Source of the DNA: Pseudomonas saudimassiliensis
GTDB lineage: Bacteria > Pseudomonadota > Gammaproteobacteria > Pseudomonadales > Pseudomonadaceae
NCBI RefSeq assembly: GCF_000939975.1
Contig: NZ_LK391969.1
Coordinates: 2,880,600 to 2,944,599, forward strand
Length of the DNA: 64,000 nucleotides
Direction: 5' to 3'
The translations under genes and the position numbers were made by a program. Positions 17,575-27,142 of the stretch are shown here, piece after piece. Numbering within the stretch: position 1 is the first letter of the stretch; every line of letters starts with the position of its first letter. The notes below the pieces were generated by a model. The model made no database searches. It was given only the letters and a program-made list of their open reading frames with translations, and was not told where the DNA came from.

Positions 17575-18350
17575 CAGGCCCAAACCCGGGGCGTCCTTCG
17601 GCCGCCATTCGCGGCGAGGTCGCCCCTCCTACAACGGGTCGTGCGTGCGGCAAGGTAACCGTTAATACCTACCTTCGCGTGTTGCACAAACCGTAGGAGG
17701 CGCGACCTCGCGGCGATTGCAGGCCGCAAGGCCTGCCGGTATCAGCCAGCACGATGTTGCCGGCTAGCCCCCCAACCCCGGGCGTCCTCCGGCCGCCATT
17801 CGCGGCGGGGCGGTCCGGCGATCCGGCGCCCCTCCTACAACGGATCGTGCATGCCCCACGGTGACCGTCCATACGAAAGACCGAGCATGTTCCACAAACC
17901 GTAGGAGGCGCGACCCCGCGGCGATCGCAGGCCGAAAGGCCTGCCGTTATCAGCCAGCACGATGTTGCCTGCTAGCCACCCAACCCCGGGCGTCCTTCGG
18001 CCGCCATTCGCGGCGGGGCGGTCCGGCGATCCGGCGCCCCTCCTACAACGGATCGTGCATGCCCAAGGTAACCGTTAATACCAACCTTCGCGTGTTACAC
18101 AAACCGTAGGAGGCGCGACCCCGCGGCGATCGCAGGCCGAAAGGCCTGCCGGTATGAGCCAGCACCATATCGCCGGCTAGCCACCCAACCCCGGGGCGTC
18201 CTTCGGACGCCATTCGCGGCGGGGCGGTCCGGCGATCCGGCGCCCCTCCTACAACGGGCCGTGTATGCCCCACGGTGACCGTCCATACCAAAGACCGAGC
18301 ATGTCGCACAAACCGTAGGAGGCGCGACCCCGCGGCGATCGCAGGCCTAG
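17575..18350. repeat. BIME-like REP array upstream of the RAYT gene
   Basis: Forward REP heads GTAGGAGGCGCGACC begin at 17693, 17901, 18106 and 18315. Reverse heads ending CCCCTCCTAC finish at 17632, 17837, 18045 and 18252. Units repeat every 205-209 bp. Between heads there are conserved spacers: about 60 nt between a reverse and a forward head, and about 100 nt with a GGCCGAAAGGCC-like hairpin and the text CCCGGGGCGTCCTTCGG. The first reverse head is the short form; the others carry an extra GCGGTCCGGCGATCC. This array occupies most of the 905-bp stretch before the RAYT gene and holds no supportable ORF. Confidence 0.93.
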
Positions 18351-18456
18351 ACTAATCGAGCCGTAAGCCGACCCACGTCACAACTCCACCGAACGTTGCT
18401 TCCCTAATGGGCTACCGCTGGCTTTAATACCCCGACCTCCCAACAGAGGTCCAACA

Positions 18457-18900
18457 ATGACCCAACAACCTCCCCGCGCACATAACCTGCGAAAGGGCCG
18501 ATACTCTGAGCCCAGCCGCTTATACCTGGTCACCGCTGTTACCCGTGGTCGCCGACCAGTCTTCGCTGACTTGCAATCAGCCCGCGCGCTTATCAATATC
18601 CTGCGCAACGAGGATCGGCGCAATCAGGTGCAGACCTGGGCCTACGTTGTCATGCCGGACCATTTCCATTGGTTGCTACAGCTTAACGACGAGACCCTGT
18701 CCAAGGTGGTGGGCAGGGTGAAGAGCCTCAGCTCGCGGCAGCTTGGCCATTCCCTATGGCAAGACGGTTTTCACGATCGAGCGGTGCGGGAAGAAGACGA
18801 CCTGAAAGCCATGGCTCGCTATGTCATTGCCAATCCTTTGCGCGCTGGTTTAGTAGAGTCGATTGGTGAGTATTCCCATTGGGATGCGGTTTGGGTTTGA
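18457..18900 (+). CDS. REP-associated tyrosine transposase (RAYT, Y1/HUH)
   Basis: A 147-residue Y1 single-strand transposase. The HUH metal-binding motif is H69-F70-H71 in VVMPDHFHWLL, and the catalytic Tyr is most likely Y122 in MARYVIANPLRAGLV. WQDGFHDRAVR is another RAYT hallmark. The start ATG 18457 has AGAGGT upstream. RAYTs are domesticated relatives of IS200/IS605 that recognise and cleave REP hairpins. This one is bracketed on both sides by arrays of GTAG-headed REPs whose spacers run almost up to the gene ends, so it is the likely maker of the whole family in this genome. No terminal repeats mark it as a normal insertion sequence. Confidence 0.93.
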   Translation: MTQQPPRAHNLRKGRYSEPSRLYLVTAVTRGRRPVFADLQSARALINILRNEDRRNQVQTWAYVVMPDHFHWLLQLNDETLSKVVGRVKSLSSRQLGHSLWQDGFHDRAVREEDDLKAMARYVIANPLRAGLVESIGEYSHWDAVWV

Positions 18901-18904
18901 TTGG

Positions 18905-19575
18905 GCATGTTCCGCGGTAACCGTCCATGCTATAGGCCGTGCATGTTGTGCAAACTGTAGGAGGCGCGATCGGATCGCCGCATCGCTCGCGGCGATTGCA
19001 GGCCGGAAAGGCCTGCTGGTATCAGCGAGCACGATGTCGCCGGCAATTCACCCAAACCCGGGGCGTCCTTCGGCCGCCATTCGCGGCGAGGTCGCCCCTC
19101 CTACAACGGATCGTGCACCAATACCCCGCATGTTGCACAAACCGTAGGAGGCGCGACCCCGCGGCGATTGCAGGCCGGAGAGGCCTGCTGGTATCAGCCA
19201 GCACAATGTTGCCGGTTAGCGACCCAAACCCGGGGCGTCCTTTGGACGCCATTCGCGGCGGGGCGGTCCGGCGATCCGGCGCCCCTCCTACAACGGGCCG
19301 TGCATGTCCCACGGTTGCCTTTAACACCAACACCCCGCATTGCACGAATTGTAGGAGGCGCGACCCCGCGGCGATTGCAGGCCGCAAAGGCCTGCCGGTA
19401 TCAGCGAACACGATGTTGCCGTCTAGCCACCAAACCCGGGGCGTCCTTTGGACGCCATTCGCGGCGAGGTCGCCCCTCCTACAGTAGGGCGTGCATGCCC
19501 TTCGGTTTGTAGGAGGCGCGATCGGATCGCCGCATCGCTCGCGGCGCTGCAGGCCGAGAGGCTTGCCAATCCCGT
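18905..19575. repeat. BIME-like REP array downstream of the RAYT gene
   Basis: Forward heads start at 18957, 19144, 19351 and 19509; reverse heads end at 19104, 19291 and 19482. The spacing is less regular (187, 207, 158 bp) than on the left. Heads at 18957 and 19509 are a long form in which GCGACC is replaced by GCGATCGGATCGCCGCATCG, giving a stronger hairpin. The conserved spacer begins within 25 nt of the RAYT stop. The array fills the gap up to the AraC-family gene. Confidence 0.93.
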
Positions 19576-19590
19576 CACCCCGCGACTGCC

Positions 19591-20637
19591 TTACGCCAAA
19601 GGCACTGCTGTTTCCTGGTTTTGATCGCGGAAGGCCGTGGGGCTCATGCCGGTCCAGCGGCGGAAGGCGCGGGTGAAGCTGCTGGGGTCGAGGAAGCCTA
19701 GTTCGAAGGCGATGCGGCCGAGGTTGAGGCGGTGTTCCTGGATCAGTTTGATGGCCAGTTCCATGCGCACTTCATCCAGCAGCTTTTCATAGGTGGTGCA
19801 GGATTCGCTGAGCTTACGCCGCAGATGCCGTGGGCTGACGTTGAAGGGCATGGCGACCAGGTCTTCGGAGACTTCCCGTTCGGACAGCAATACGCGAATC
19901 CGCTGTTTCACCTGCTCGGCAAAATCCACATTGGGCAGGTCTTCGAGCATGTCTGCCAGGGATGCGTCGAGGCGCTTCAGCAAGAACGCATCCCGGCTCG
20001 GCAGCGCGACTTCCAGGGCGCGGCGGTTGAGGCGGATGGCGGTGCGCTTGCAGCCCAGGCGCACCCGCGTGCCGAGGATGTGTTCGCATTCGGCGCGGCG
20101 TTTGTCCATGTCGTCGGCCAGGCGTACTTCGATGATCAGCGGCAGGTTGCCGGTATCCAACTCCTTGAAATTCGCCACACAGCGCGACACCAGTGCCTCT
20201 ATCTGCAATGGATGGGCGGCGCCCTTGGCTTCGAAATACACCGTCAGGTGGAACTCGTCTTCGACGGTATACAGCTGAATCTGCGTGCTGAACACCTGGA
20301 TAAAACGCACCATCCGCTGGACAGCAGCGCCGGCTGTCTCGCTGGAGCGCGCGGCGAGGATAAGGAGTTCGCAGGTAGGGGTGGAAAAGGCGTGGCCCAT
20401 GCGCAGGGCAAAGCAGTCGTCGCGGCTGAGCGTGGCGGCGGCATGCCAGAGTCGGTTCATGTCAGTTTGGCTGACTTGCTCAAGGCTCATATCATCCGAG
20501 GCATTGTATGCACGCAGATCTTCGGGAAGATCGCGGGTCTGTTTGCCGTAGCTGAGAAGTGCCTGCGTTATGCCCTTGGCCCACAATGCGCGCTCCTGCA
20601 AGCGGGCGCAGGGCAGCGGGGGATGGATCTGATTCAT
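19591..20637 (-). CDS. AraC-family transcriptional regulator with Arabinose_bd-type N-terminus
   Basis: A 348-residue regulator. The N-terminal 200 residues resemble the OruR/ArgR-type ligand domain (LPEDLRAYNASDDMSLEQVS). The C-terminal two helix-turn-helix motifs are visible in MPFNVSPRHLRRKLSE and in IAFELGFLDPSSFTRAFRRW, with the family ending GMSPTAFRD. It is divergent from the DUF1302-DUF1329 operon across a 263-bp gap, so it probably controls that operon. The inducer is unknown; the family commonly senses small organic acids, amines or lipids. Its 3' end abuts the REP array. Confidence 0.92.
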   Translation of the reverse strand: MNQIHPPLPCARLQERALWAKGITQALLSYGKQTRDLPEDLRAYNASDDMSLEQVSQTDMNRLWHAAATLSRDDCFALRMGHAFSTPTCELLILAARSSETAGAAVQRMVRFIQVFSTQIQLYTVEDEFHLTVYFEAKGAAHPLQIEALVSRCVANFKELDTGNLPLIIEVRLADDMDKRRAECEHILGTRVRLGCKRTAIRLNRRALEVALPSRDAFLLKRLDASLADMLEDLPNVDFAEQVKQRIRVLLSEREVSEDLVAMPFNVSPRHLRRKLSESCTTYEKLLDEVRMELAIKLIQEHRLNLGRIAFELGFLDPSSFTRAFRRWTGMSPTAFRDQNQETAVPLA

Positions 20638-20900
20638 ACCGGACCCTCATTCTTTTTTTTATTTTGTAACGATTCCTATCGCTGAGACATAACATAGAGT
20701 AATCCCGGCGATTGTGCAAAAAAACGCAACAGACCATTGCGAACCGGAAATAGTGCCCATTCAGTTGATGAATGTCCTGCGGGGCCAACGTATTGGTCCG
20801 AATCGGGCAAATCCTTCCAGCGAGCCGTGACAGACTTGAATCCGACCCTTGGGCTCTCAGGAGGCCTGGGGGTATGGATCCAATCTAACGGAGCAGCACA

Positions 20901-22745
20901 ATGACAAAAACAAAGCATGCTTGGGCGTTGGCCGCATTGCCCCTGGCAATCGGGCTCGCAAGTGTTACAGGCTCGGCAAATGCAGTCACTTTCAATATCG
21001 GTGCAGTAGAAGCTCAGCTGGATTCCCAGCTTTCCATCGGCGCCAGCATGTCAACAGCCAATCCGGACAAGCGTTTCATCCATACCCTGACCGAAATCGA
21101 CGGCGAGAATCAGGGCGGTGAGGCGGCAGCTCGGACATCGGACGACGGACGTCTGAATTACGAAAAAGGAGATGTGTTTTCCAAGATTTTCAAGGGCTCC
21201 CACGATCTGGAACTGCGCTACGGTAACTCCGGCGCCTTCATCCGCGGCAACTATTGGTACGACTTCGAGACCAAGGACGGCAGCCAGGACTTCTACGATA
21301 TCGATGATTCCGGCCGCCACCCCCTGCAAAAGGGCGCCGGTATCCAGCTGCTCGACGCTTTCGTCTACCACAACTATTCCATTGGCAATAACCCAGGCAA
21401 CGTGCGCCTCGGCCGCCAGGTCGTCAGCTGGGGTGAGGGTGTCTTCATCCAGAACGGTATCAACTCTATCAACCCGATCGATGCTTCCGCTTTCCGCCGT
21501 CCTGGTGCGGAACTGAAGGAAGGTCTGCAGCCGGTTGAGATGCTGTATCTGTCGCAGGGGTTGTCCGAGAACCTGACCATGGAGGCGTTCTACCAGCTGA
21601 AGTGGCATGGAACCATCGCGGATAACTGCGGTACCTTCTTCTCGTCCTCCGATGTGGTTGGACGCGGGTGTGTGGACCGGCTGGTGTGGTCAGGCCTGGA
21701 CTTGCCCCAGGGTGACCCAGACCTGAGAGACGGTTTCGTGCATCCGGCGCTCGGTACGTATGCCAGTTATATCGTTCGAGCAAGAAAAGATAAGGAAGCG
21801 AGCGATAGCGGTCAGTTTGGTGTCGCTTTCCGCTGGTTCGTGCCTGAGCTGAATAATACCGAGTTCGGTTTCTATGCACTGAACTATCACAGCCGTAACC
21901 CCCTTTATTCGAACATCAAAGGCGGCTTGGCTGCTGTGGGTCAGCCTGAAGTTATCGGTATCGATGGCGCGCTTGGGGCTGCCGGCTATTTCTTTGAATA
22001 TCCAGAGGATATCCGGCTGTACGGTATCAGCTTCGGTACTGATATCGGCGGTATGTCGGTAGCAGGTGAACTGAGCTATCGACCGAACATGCCGTTACAG
22101 ATCAACAGCGGTGACATGAGTCGTTCCGCGCTTGCCGATACGCTTGCACCGGGAGACAACACGCACCGAGGTAACCCATGGGCGCCCGGCGATTACATGC
22201 AGGGTTACGAGCGCAAGGAGTTCTGGCAGGCGTCTATGAGTGCCGTGCACTTCATTGACCGGGTGATGGGCGCGAGCCGTCTAGCGCTGGTAGGTGAAGT
22301 CGGTGCGAACTATATCAGCGGAATCGGCAGTGGTGACGGCGAAACGAAGTTCGGTCGAGACTCACTGTTCGGTCAAAGCCCATTTGCTGATGGCACCTGC
22401 TCCTCCAACTCCGGCGCTGCCGGGGAATCTCCCCGTGCCGGCAGCTGGTGTGAAAACGACGGCTTCTTCACCGACTTCTCCTGGGGCTATCGTGTACGTG
22501 CGTCGCTGGACTACAGCAACGTGTTCGCGGGCGTCAACCTGAGCCCGAACGTCGCCTGGTCCCATGACGTTAAGGGTTACAGCCCCAACTTCGTGGAAAA
22601 CGCCAAGTCAGTCAGCTTGGGGGTCAACGCCGATTACGCCAACAAATACAACGCCAGCCTCAGCTACACCAACTTCTTTGACGGCAAGTACAACACCCTG
22701 GTTGATCGCGACTTTGCCGCTATCAGCTTCGGCGTAAGTTTCTAA
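20901..22745 (+). CDS. DUF1302 outer-membrane beta-barrel protein, copy 2
   Basis: A 614-residue paralog of the 15752 gene. The signal peptide ends at about residue 28 (TGSANA), followed by VTFNIGAVEAQLDSQLSIGA. Shared blocks include SKIFKGSHDLELRYG, NNPGNVRLGRQVVSWGE and the terminal SFGVSF with outer-membrane C-terminal Phe. The start context GGAGCAGCACAATG has the ribosome site GGAG 9 nt upstream. A DUF1329 gene starts 18 nt downstream, so the two form an operon, and the divergent AraC-type gene is the likely regulator. DUF1302/DUF1329 pairs are often seen beside genes for lipid, terpenoid or aromatic catabolism and may be involved in hydrophobic compound export or uptake; that is inference. 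Confidence 0.9.
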   Translation: MTKTKHAWALAALPLAIGLASVTGSANAVTFNIGAVEAQLDSQLSIGASMSTANPDKRFIHTLTEIDGENQGGEAAARTSDDGRLNYEKGDVFSKIFKGSHDLELRYGNSGAFIRGNYWYDFETKDGSQDFYDIDDSGRHPLQKGAGIQLLDAFVYHNYSIGNNPGNVRLGRQVVSWGEGVFIQNGINSINPIDASAFRRPGAELKEGLQPVEMLYLSQGLSENLTMEAFYQLKWHGTIADNCGTFFSSSDVVGRGCVDRLVWSGLDLPQGDPDLRDGFVHPALGTYASYIVRARKDKEASDSGQFGVAFRWFVPELNNTEFGFYALNYHSRNPLYSNIKGGLAAVGQPEVIGIDGALGAAGYFFEYPEDIRLYGISFGTDIGGMSVAGELSYRPNMPLQINSGDMSRSALADTLAPGDNTHRGNPWAPGDYMQGYERKEFWQASMSAVHFIDRVMGASRLALVGEVGANYISGIGSGDGETKFGRDSLFGQSPFADGTCSSNSGAAGESPRAGSWCENDGFFTDFSWGYRVRASLDYSNVFAGVNLSPNVAWSHDVKGYSPNFVENAKSVSLGVNADYANKYNASLSYTNFFDGKYNTLVDRDFAAISFGVSF

Positions 22746-22763
22746 GCAGGCTAGGAGAAAAAA

Positions 22764-24140
22764 ATGCATATGCAGAAAACAATAATAGGTGCCTGTGGTT
22801 TGGCGCTCAGTTTGATCGCCTCCAGTGTTGCAGCGCAGAGTCTTTCCCAGTCTGAAATTGATCAGCTGGGCACCACCCTGACGCCGATCGGCGCTGAAAA
22901 GGCGGGTAACGCTGCGGGTACCATTCCCGAGTGGACCGGCGGCCTGCCGACCGACGCCGGGAAAAGCATGGATAACCACTTCCTGGAGAACCCCTTCAAG
23001 GGGGCCCAGCCGGAGTTCGTGATCACGGCGCAGAACTACCAGCAGTACCGGGAGAATCTGACGCCTGGCCAGGTAGCCATGTTCGAACGCTACCCTGAGA
23101 CCTTCCGTATGCCGGTCTACCAGACCCAGCGTACCGTGGGCTATCCCCAGGAGATATACGACCAGGTCAAGCGGACCGCTGGCCAGGCCAAGCTGGTCAA
23201 CGGTGGCGACGGGATCGAGAACGTTACTCCGGGCGCGTCCTTTGTGTTCCCGGTGCCCAAGTCGGGTGCTGAGGTTATCTGGAACCACATGACGCGCTAC
23301 CGCCTGAACGTGCACCGCTGGTACATGCAGGCGATGCCGCAGACCAATGGCTCCTTCACTCTGATCAAGCTGGAAGAGGAGGTGGGTTACCCGAACCTGA
23401 TGCCCGATATCGATCCGGCATCCATGCCCAACACGCTGCTGTTCTTCAAGCAGCGGGTGAACGCGCCCGCCCGTCTGGCCGGTAACGTGCTGCTGGTGCA
23501 CGACAGCCTGGACCAGTTGAAAGAACCGCGGATGGCGTGGGTATACAACGCCGGTCAGCGCCGCGTGCGCCGTGCGCCCCAGGTGGCCTACGACGGCCCG
23601 GGTACCGCGTCGGACGGTATGCGGACGTCGGACAACTTCTCCATGTATAACGGCGCACCTGACCGCTATAACTGGAAGCTGGTCGGCAAGAAGGAAGTCT
23701 TCCTGCCGTACAACTCCGGCAAGCTGACGGAACAGGGTCTGAAGTATGCGGACGTGCTGAAAGCCGGCCACGTGAACCCGGAACACACGCGCTTCGAACT
23801 GCACCGCGTGTGGGAAGTGCAGGGCGACGTGAAACAGGGCCAGCGGCATATCTATGCGCAGCGTAACTTCTTCGTGGATGAGGACTCCTGGCAGATCGGC
23901 CTGGCGGACCATTACGACGGTCGTGGCACGCTGTGGCGCGTAGGTGAGGGCCATATCGCCTTCAACTACAAGCACAAGATCCCCGGTTATGCCCTGGAGA
24001 CGCTGTATGACCTGTTGGCCGGTCGTTACATCGCCCTGGGGATGTACACCGAGGAGGCATCCGCTCCGCAATATGGCGGTACCCCGCCAACCTACAACCA
24101 GTTCACCCCGGCTGCGTTGCGGGCCTCAGGGGTACGCTGA
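22764..24140 (+). CDS. DUF1329 periplasmic/outer-membrane-associated protein
   Basis: A 458-residue exported protein with signal peptide IIGACGLALSLIASSVAAQ followed by SLSQSEIDQLGTTLTPIGAE, the usual DUF1329 opening. Family segments include AGNAAGTIPEWTGGLP, the QRRVRRAPQVAYDGPG region and a C-terminal GTLWRVGEGH. AGGAG at 22752-22756 serves ATG 22764; an internal ATG two codons later is possible. It is co-transcribed with the DUF1302 gene and ended by a strong hairpin. The family has no assigned biochemical activity; a periplasmic partner of the DUF1302 barrel is the natural reading. Confidence 0.9.
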   Translation: MHMQKTIIGACGLALSLIASSVAAQSLSQSEIDQLGTTLTPIGAEKAGNAAGTIPEWTGGLPTDAGKSMDNHFLENPFKGAQPEFVITAQNYQQYRENLTPGQVAMFERYPETFRMPVYQTQRTVGYPQEIYDQVKRTAGQAKLVNGGDGIENVTPGASFVFPVPKSGAEVIWNHMTRYRLNVHRWYMQAMPQTNGSFTLIKLEEEVGYPNLMPDIDPASMPNTLLFFKQRVNAPARLAGNVLLVHDSLDQLKEPRMAWVYNAGQRRVRRAPQVAYDGPGTASDGMRTSDNFSMYNGAPDRYNWKLVGKKEVFLPYNSGKLTEQGLKYADVLKAGHVNPEHTRFELHRVWEVQGDVKQGQRHIYAQRNFFVDEDSWQIGLADHYDGRGTLWRVGEGHIAFNYKHKIPGYALETLYDLLAGRYIALGMYTEEASAPQYGGTPPTYNQFTPAALRASGVR

Positions 24141-24182
24141 TTGATGTAGTTGTGCTGTAGTACGTTTGGACGTTTGGGTTTG

Positions 24183-24210
24183 AGGGGCGCCTTTGGCGCC
24201 CCTTTTTTAT
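24183..24210 (+). terminator. Rho-independent terminator of the DUF1302-DUF1329 operon
   Basis: GGGGCGCC-TTT-GGCGCCCC is a perfect 8-bp stem followed by six T, 43 nt after the DUF1329 stop codon. Confidence 0.92.
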
Positions 24211-24276
24211 TGGCCGGCGTTCTGGCTGATACACTTCATGCAGACGATACCGCCCATTCCCCATGAGGATTCGCCC

Positions 24277-25635
24277 ATGACCGCAGTTACGATTGACCGC
24301 TGGCTACAAGGCCACCCGCTGATACAGGATCTGGTCGCCCTGAAGGAAACGGCCTGGTTCAACCCGGCGGTGCAGGAGGCCAAGGTCGCGTTGGGTGATG
24401 TGGGCCTGACCCTCGAGGATGTGCAGGACGCCAGCGCGCGGCTTGGCCGCTTTGCTTCCTATATTCGCCGGGTCTTTCCCCAGACCGAGGAGGCTGGCGG
24501 CATCATCGAGTCACCCATCCAGGCCGTGCCGAACATGCAGCAGGCGCTGAGTGAGCGCTACGGACTACCGCTGCCGGGTCAGCTGTGGCTGAAACTGGAT
24601 AGCCAGCTGCCTATTTCCGGGTCGATCAAGGCCCGTGGCGGGATCTACGAAGTGCTCAAGCACGCCGAGGACCTGGCCATCGAGGCCGGGCTGCTGAGCC
24701 TGGCTGACGACTACGCCAAGCTCGACAGTGATGATTTCCGGGCGTTCTTCCGCCAACACCGCATCGCGGTGGGCTCGACCGGCAACCTGGGTCTGTCGAT
24801 AGGCATCATGAGCGCGACCCTGGGCTTCGATGTGACCGTGCATATGTCAGCCGATGCGCGGGAATGGAAGAAGGAAAAGTTACGCAGCCACGGCGTGACG
24901 GTGGTGGAGTACGAAGCGGATTTCAGTGTGGCGGTGGCCGAAGGGCGCAAGCAGGCGGAGGCGGACCCTGGCTGTCATTTTATTGATGACGAGAACTCTA
25001 CCAGCCTGTTCCTCGGCTACGCCGTCGCTGCCCTGCGCCTCAAGCCCCAGCTCGAGGAAGCCGGGGTGGTGGTGGATGCGGATCATCCGTTGTTCGTCTA
25101 CCTGCCCTGCGGCGTCGGTGGTGGGCCTGGGGGCGTGGCCTTCGGCCTGAAGCTGGTGTTTGGCGATCATGTGCACTGCCTGTTTGCCGAGCCGACGCAT
25201 TCACCCTGCATGTTGCTGGGCGTATATACCGGGCTGCATGATCAGGTCTGCGTGCAGGATTTTGGGATCGACAACGTCACGGCGGCTGATGGTCTGGCGG
25301 TCGGCCGGCCGTCCGGCTTTGTGGGCAAGGCCATGCAGCGGCTGATCGACGGGTATTACACGATTCGGGATGAAGAGCTGTATGCGCTGCTCGCGCTGCT
25401 TGAGCAGCAGGAAGGCATCCGCCTGGAGCCCTCGGCGCTGGCGGGTGTCGCTGGTGTGGGGCGTATTGTGGCAGAAGCCAACGCGAGCTACTTGCAGCGC
25501 CTGCAAATCACCCCCGAGCAACTGGACAACGCCACCCACCTGGCCTGGGCTACCGGCGGCAGCATGGTGCCCGAGGATGAAATGGAGGCTTATGTCGTCA
25601 AGGGGCGGGAGGTATTGCAGCGGTCACCAGAGTAA
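24277..25635 (+). CDS. dsdA: D-serine ammonia-lyase (dehydratase)
   Basis: Fold-type II PLP enzyme of about 452 residues that converts D-serine to pyruvate and ammonia. The lysine that binds PLP is K118 in SGSIKARGG, the same number as in E. coli DsdA. The phosphate loop is [11 protein letters not shown], and [10 protein letters not shown] forms the second cofactor contact. I chose ATG 24277, which has GAGGAT upstream; the frame runs further left into the terminator and should not be used. No dsdC regulator or dsdX transporter is adjacent, so it looks like a stand-alone detoxification or catabolic gene. Confidence 0.95.
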   Translation: MTAVTIDRWLQGHPLIQDLVALKETAWFNPAVQEAKVALGDVGLTLEDVQDASARLGRFASYIRRVFPQTEEAGGIIESPIQAVPNMQQALSERYGLPLPGQLWLKLDSQLPISGSIKARGGIYEVLKHAEDLAIEAGLLSLADDYAKLDSDDFRAFFRQHRIAVGSTGNLGLSIGIMSATLGFDVTVHMSADAREWKKEKLRSHGVTVVEYEADFSVAVAEGRKQAEADPGCHFIDDENSTSLFLGYAVAALRLKPQLEEAGVVVDADHPLFVYLPCGVGGGPGGVAFGLKLVFGDHVHCLFAEPTHSPCMLLGVYTGLHDQVCVQDFGIDNVTAADGLAVGRPSGFVGKAMQRLIDGYYTIRDEELYALLALLEQQEGIRLEPSALAGVAGVGRIVAEANASYLQRLQITPEQLDNATHLAWATGGSMVPEDEMEAYVVKGREVLQRSPE

Positions 25636-25643
25636 ATCGCATA

Positions 25644-25683
25644 GCTATCCCCGTTTCTTGCTGTGGCCTGAAGCGGGGATAGC
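25644..25683 (+). terminator. Stem-loop after dsdA
   Basis: GCTATCCCCG (25644-25653) and CGGGGATAGC (25674-25683) form a perfect 10-bp stem with a 20-nt loop. There is no T run, so it may be a weak terminator or an mRNA 3' stabiliser. Confidence 0.45.
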
Positions 25684-25775
25684 GGTGCATCTCCTTGCCT
25701 GGGTTTTCGGCAAGCGGTGATACACTAGCGCCATTGCCATCCCCATTGTTGTTCTTGTTTCCAGAAGGAAAGCCC

Positions 25776-27095
25776 GTGTTTACCGAACTATCCCTGCACG
25801 AACGCCTGCTCAAGGCTCTCTCGGCCCTGTCCTTCGAAAAGCCGACGCCGGTCCAGGCAGCGGCGATTCCCCATGCGATCGCCGGCGAAGACCTGTACAT
25901 CATCGCGCAGACCGGCAGTGGCAAGACCGCTGCCTATGTCTTGCCGATCCTGCAGCGGCTGCTCGACGATGACAGCAAGCCGATGGCGCCGCGCGCGCTG
26001 ATCATGTCGCCGACCCGGGAGCTGGCCCAGCAGATTCACAAGGATATCCAGAGTTTGGCGGCCTTTACCTTCCTCAAGTCCGAGCTGGTGATGGGCGGTG
26101 AGGACTTCAAGGTCCAGGCGGCCAAGCTACGCAAGAACCCCGACATCATTGTCGCTACACCGGGGCGTTGCCTGGAGCAGTTGGCCTCAGGCGGGCTGGA
26201 TCTGTCGACCATCCAGACGCTGGTGATCGATGAAGCCGACCGCATGCTGGACATGGGTTTTGCCGAGGATGTGCTGAGCATTGCCCAGGCCTGCCCGGAG
26301 GAGCGCCAGACCATGCTGTTCTCCGCCACCACCGGTAACGCCGGGCTCCGCCGCATCATCGAGCAGGTGCTGACTGAACCGCGCTGGCTGGAGCTCGATA
26401 GCGTGCGTGACGATACTCCCGCCATTCGCCAGCAGGTGATCGCGGTGGATGACAACGCGCACCGCGAAGCGCTGGTCAAATGGCTGCTGCTCAACGAGTG
26501 CCCGGGCAAGGCGATCGTCTTTACCAACACCCGCGTCATGGCTGACCGCCTGAACGGCGTGCTGCGGGCGGTGGAAGGGCTCCGCGTCTATGTGCTGCAC
26601 GGCGAGAAGGACCAGAAGGACCGCAAGCTGGCCATCGAGCGGTTCAAGCAGGGCGGCAGCGGCGTGCTGGTGGCCACCGACGTGGCTGCCCGTGGACTGG
26701 ATATCAGCGAGCTGGACCTGGTGATCAACTTCGATATGCCGCGCAGCGGCGATGATTACCTGCACCGGGTAGGCCGCACCGGCCGGGCCGGCGCCGAGGG
26801 GGTTGCCATCTCCCTGGTCGCGCCCCACGAATGGAGTTTGATGTCGAGCATCGAGCGCTATTTGCGCCGTCAGTTCGAGCGCCGGGTGATCAAGGAGCTG
26901 GCCGGCAGCTTCAAGGGGCCGAAGAAGACGAAGGCCTCCGGCAAGCCGGTGGGCGCGAAGAAGAAAAAGGACGACAAGAAGAAGATCAAACGGCCCAAGA
27001 CCCCCAAACCCGCCGCGCGCCGCAAGCCATCCGTGCCCAAGGGCGAGGTCATCACCAGCTCAGATGGGCTGACGCCGCCGAAGCGGCGCACCTGA
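25776..27095 (+). CDS. DEAD-box ATP-dependent RNA helicase (SrmB/RhlE-like)
   Basis: A two-domain RNA helicase of about 439 residues. It shows the Q motif region KPTPVQAAAIP, Walker A AQTGSGKT, PTRELA, TPGR, DEAD in VIDEADRMLDMGF, SAT in LFSATTGN, and HRVGRTGRAG. The C-terminal 65 residues are a Lys/Pro-rich basic tail, probably for RNA binding. It likely remodels rRNA or mRNA during ribosome assembly or cold growth. GTG 25776 is preferred because AAGGAA sits 6 nt upstream and the family start (F-x-E-L-x-L) follows directly. The precise orthologue (srmB, rhlE or another) cannot be fixed from the sequence alone. Confidence 0.93.
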   Translation: MFTELSLHERLLKALSALSFEKPTPVQAAAIPHAIAGEDLYIIAQTGSGKTAAYVLPILQRLLDDDSKPMAPRALIMSPTRELAQQIHKDIQSLAAFTFLKSELVMGGEDFKVQAAKLRKNPDIIVATPGRCLEQLASGGLDLSTIQTLVIDEADRMLDMGFAEDVLSIAQACPEERQTMLFSATTGNAGLRRIIEQVLTEPRWLELDSVRDDTPAIRQQVIAVDDNAHREALVKWLLLNECPGKAIVFTNTRVMADRLNGVLRAVEGLRVYVLHGEKDQKDRKLAIERFKQGGSGVLVATDVAARGLDISELDLVINFDMPRSGDDYLHRVGRTGRAGAEGVAISLVAPHEWSLMSSIERYLRRQFERRVIKELAGSFKGPKKTKASGKPVGAKKKKDDKKKIKRPKTPKPAARRKPSVPKGEVITSSDGLTPPKRRT

Positions 27096-27102
27096 GGATA
27101 GC

Positions 27103-27134
27103 GGGGCAGCTGGCCTGGCGGCCAGCATCGCCCC
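27103..27134. terminator. Hairpin between convergent helicase and USP genes
   Basis: GGGGC-A-GCTGGCC, loop TGGC, GGCCAGC-ATC-GCCCC gives a 12-bp interrupted stem exactly in the 47-nt gap between convergent genes. It could act in both directions; T runs are lacking. Confidence 0.55.
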
Positions 27135-27142
27135 GACCTCAA

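Noticed and set aside
18939-19487. 182-codon frame through the REP array right of the RAYT gene
   Set aside because: It consists only of translated REP heads and spacers, and the peptide is Arg/Pro-rich and repetitive.
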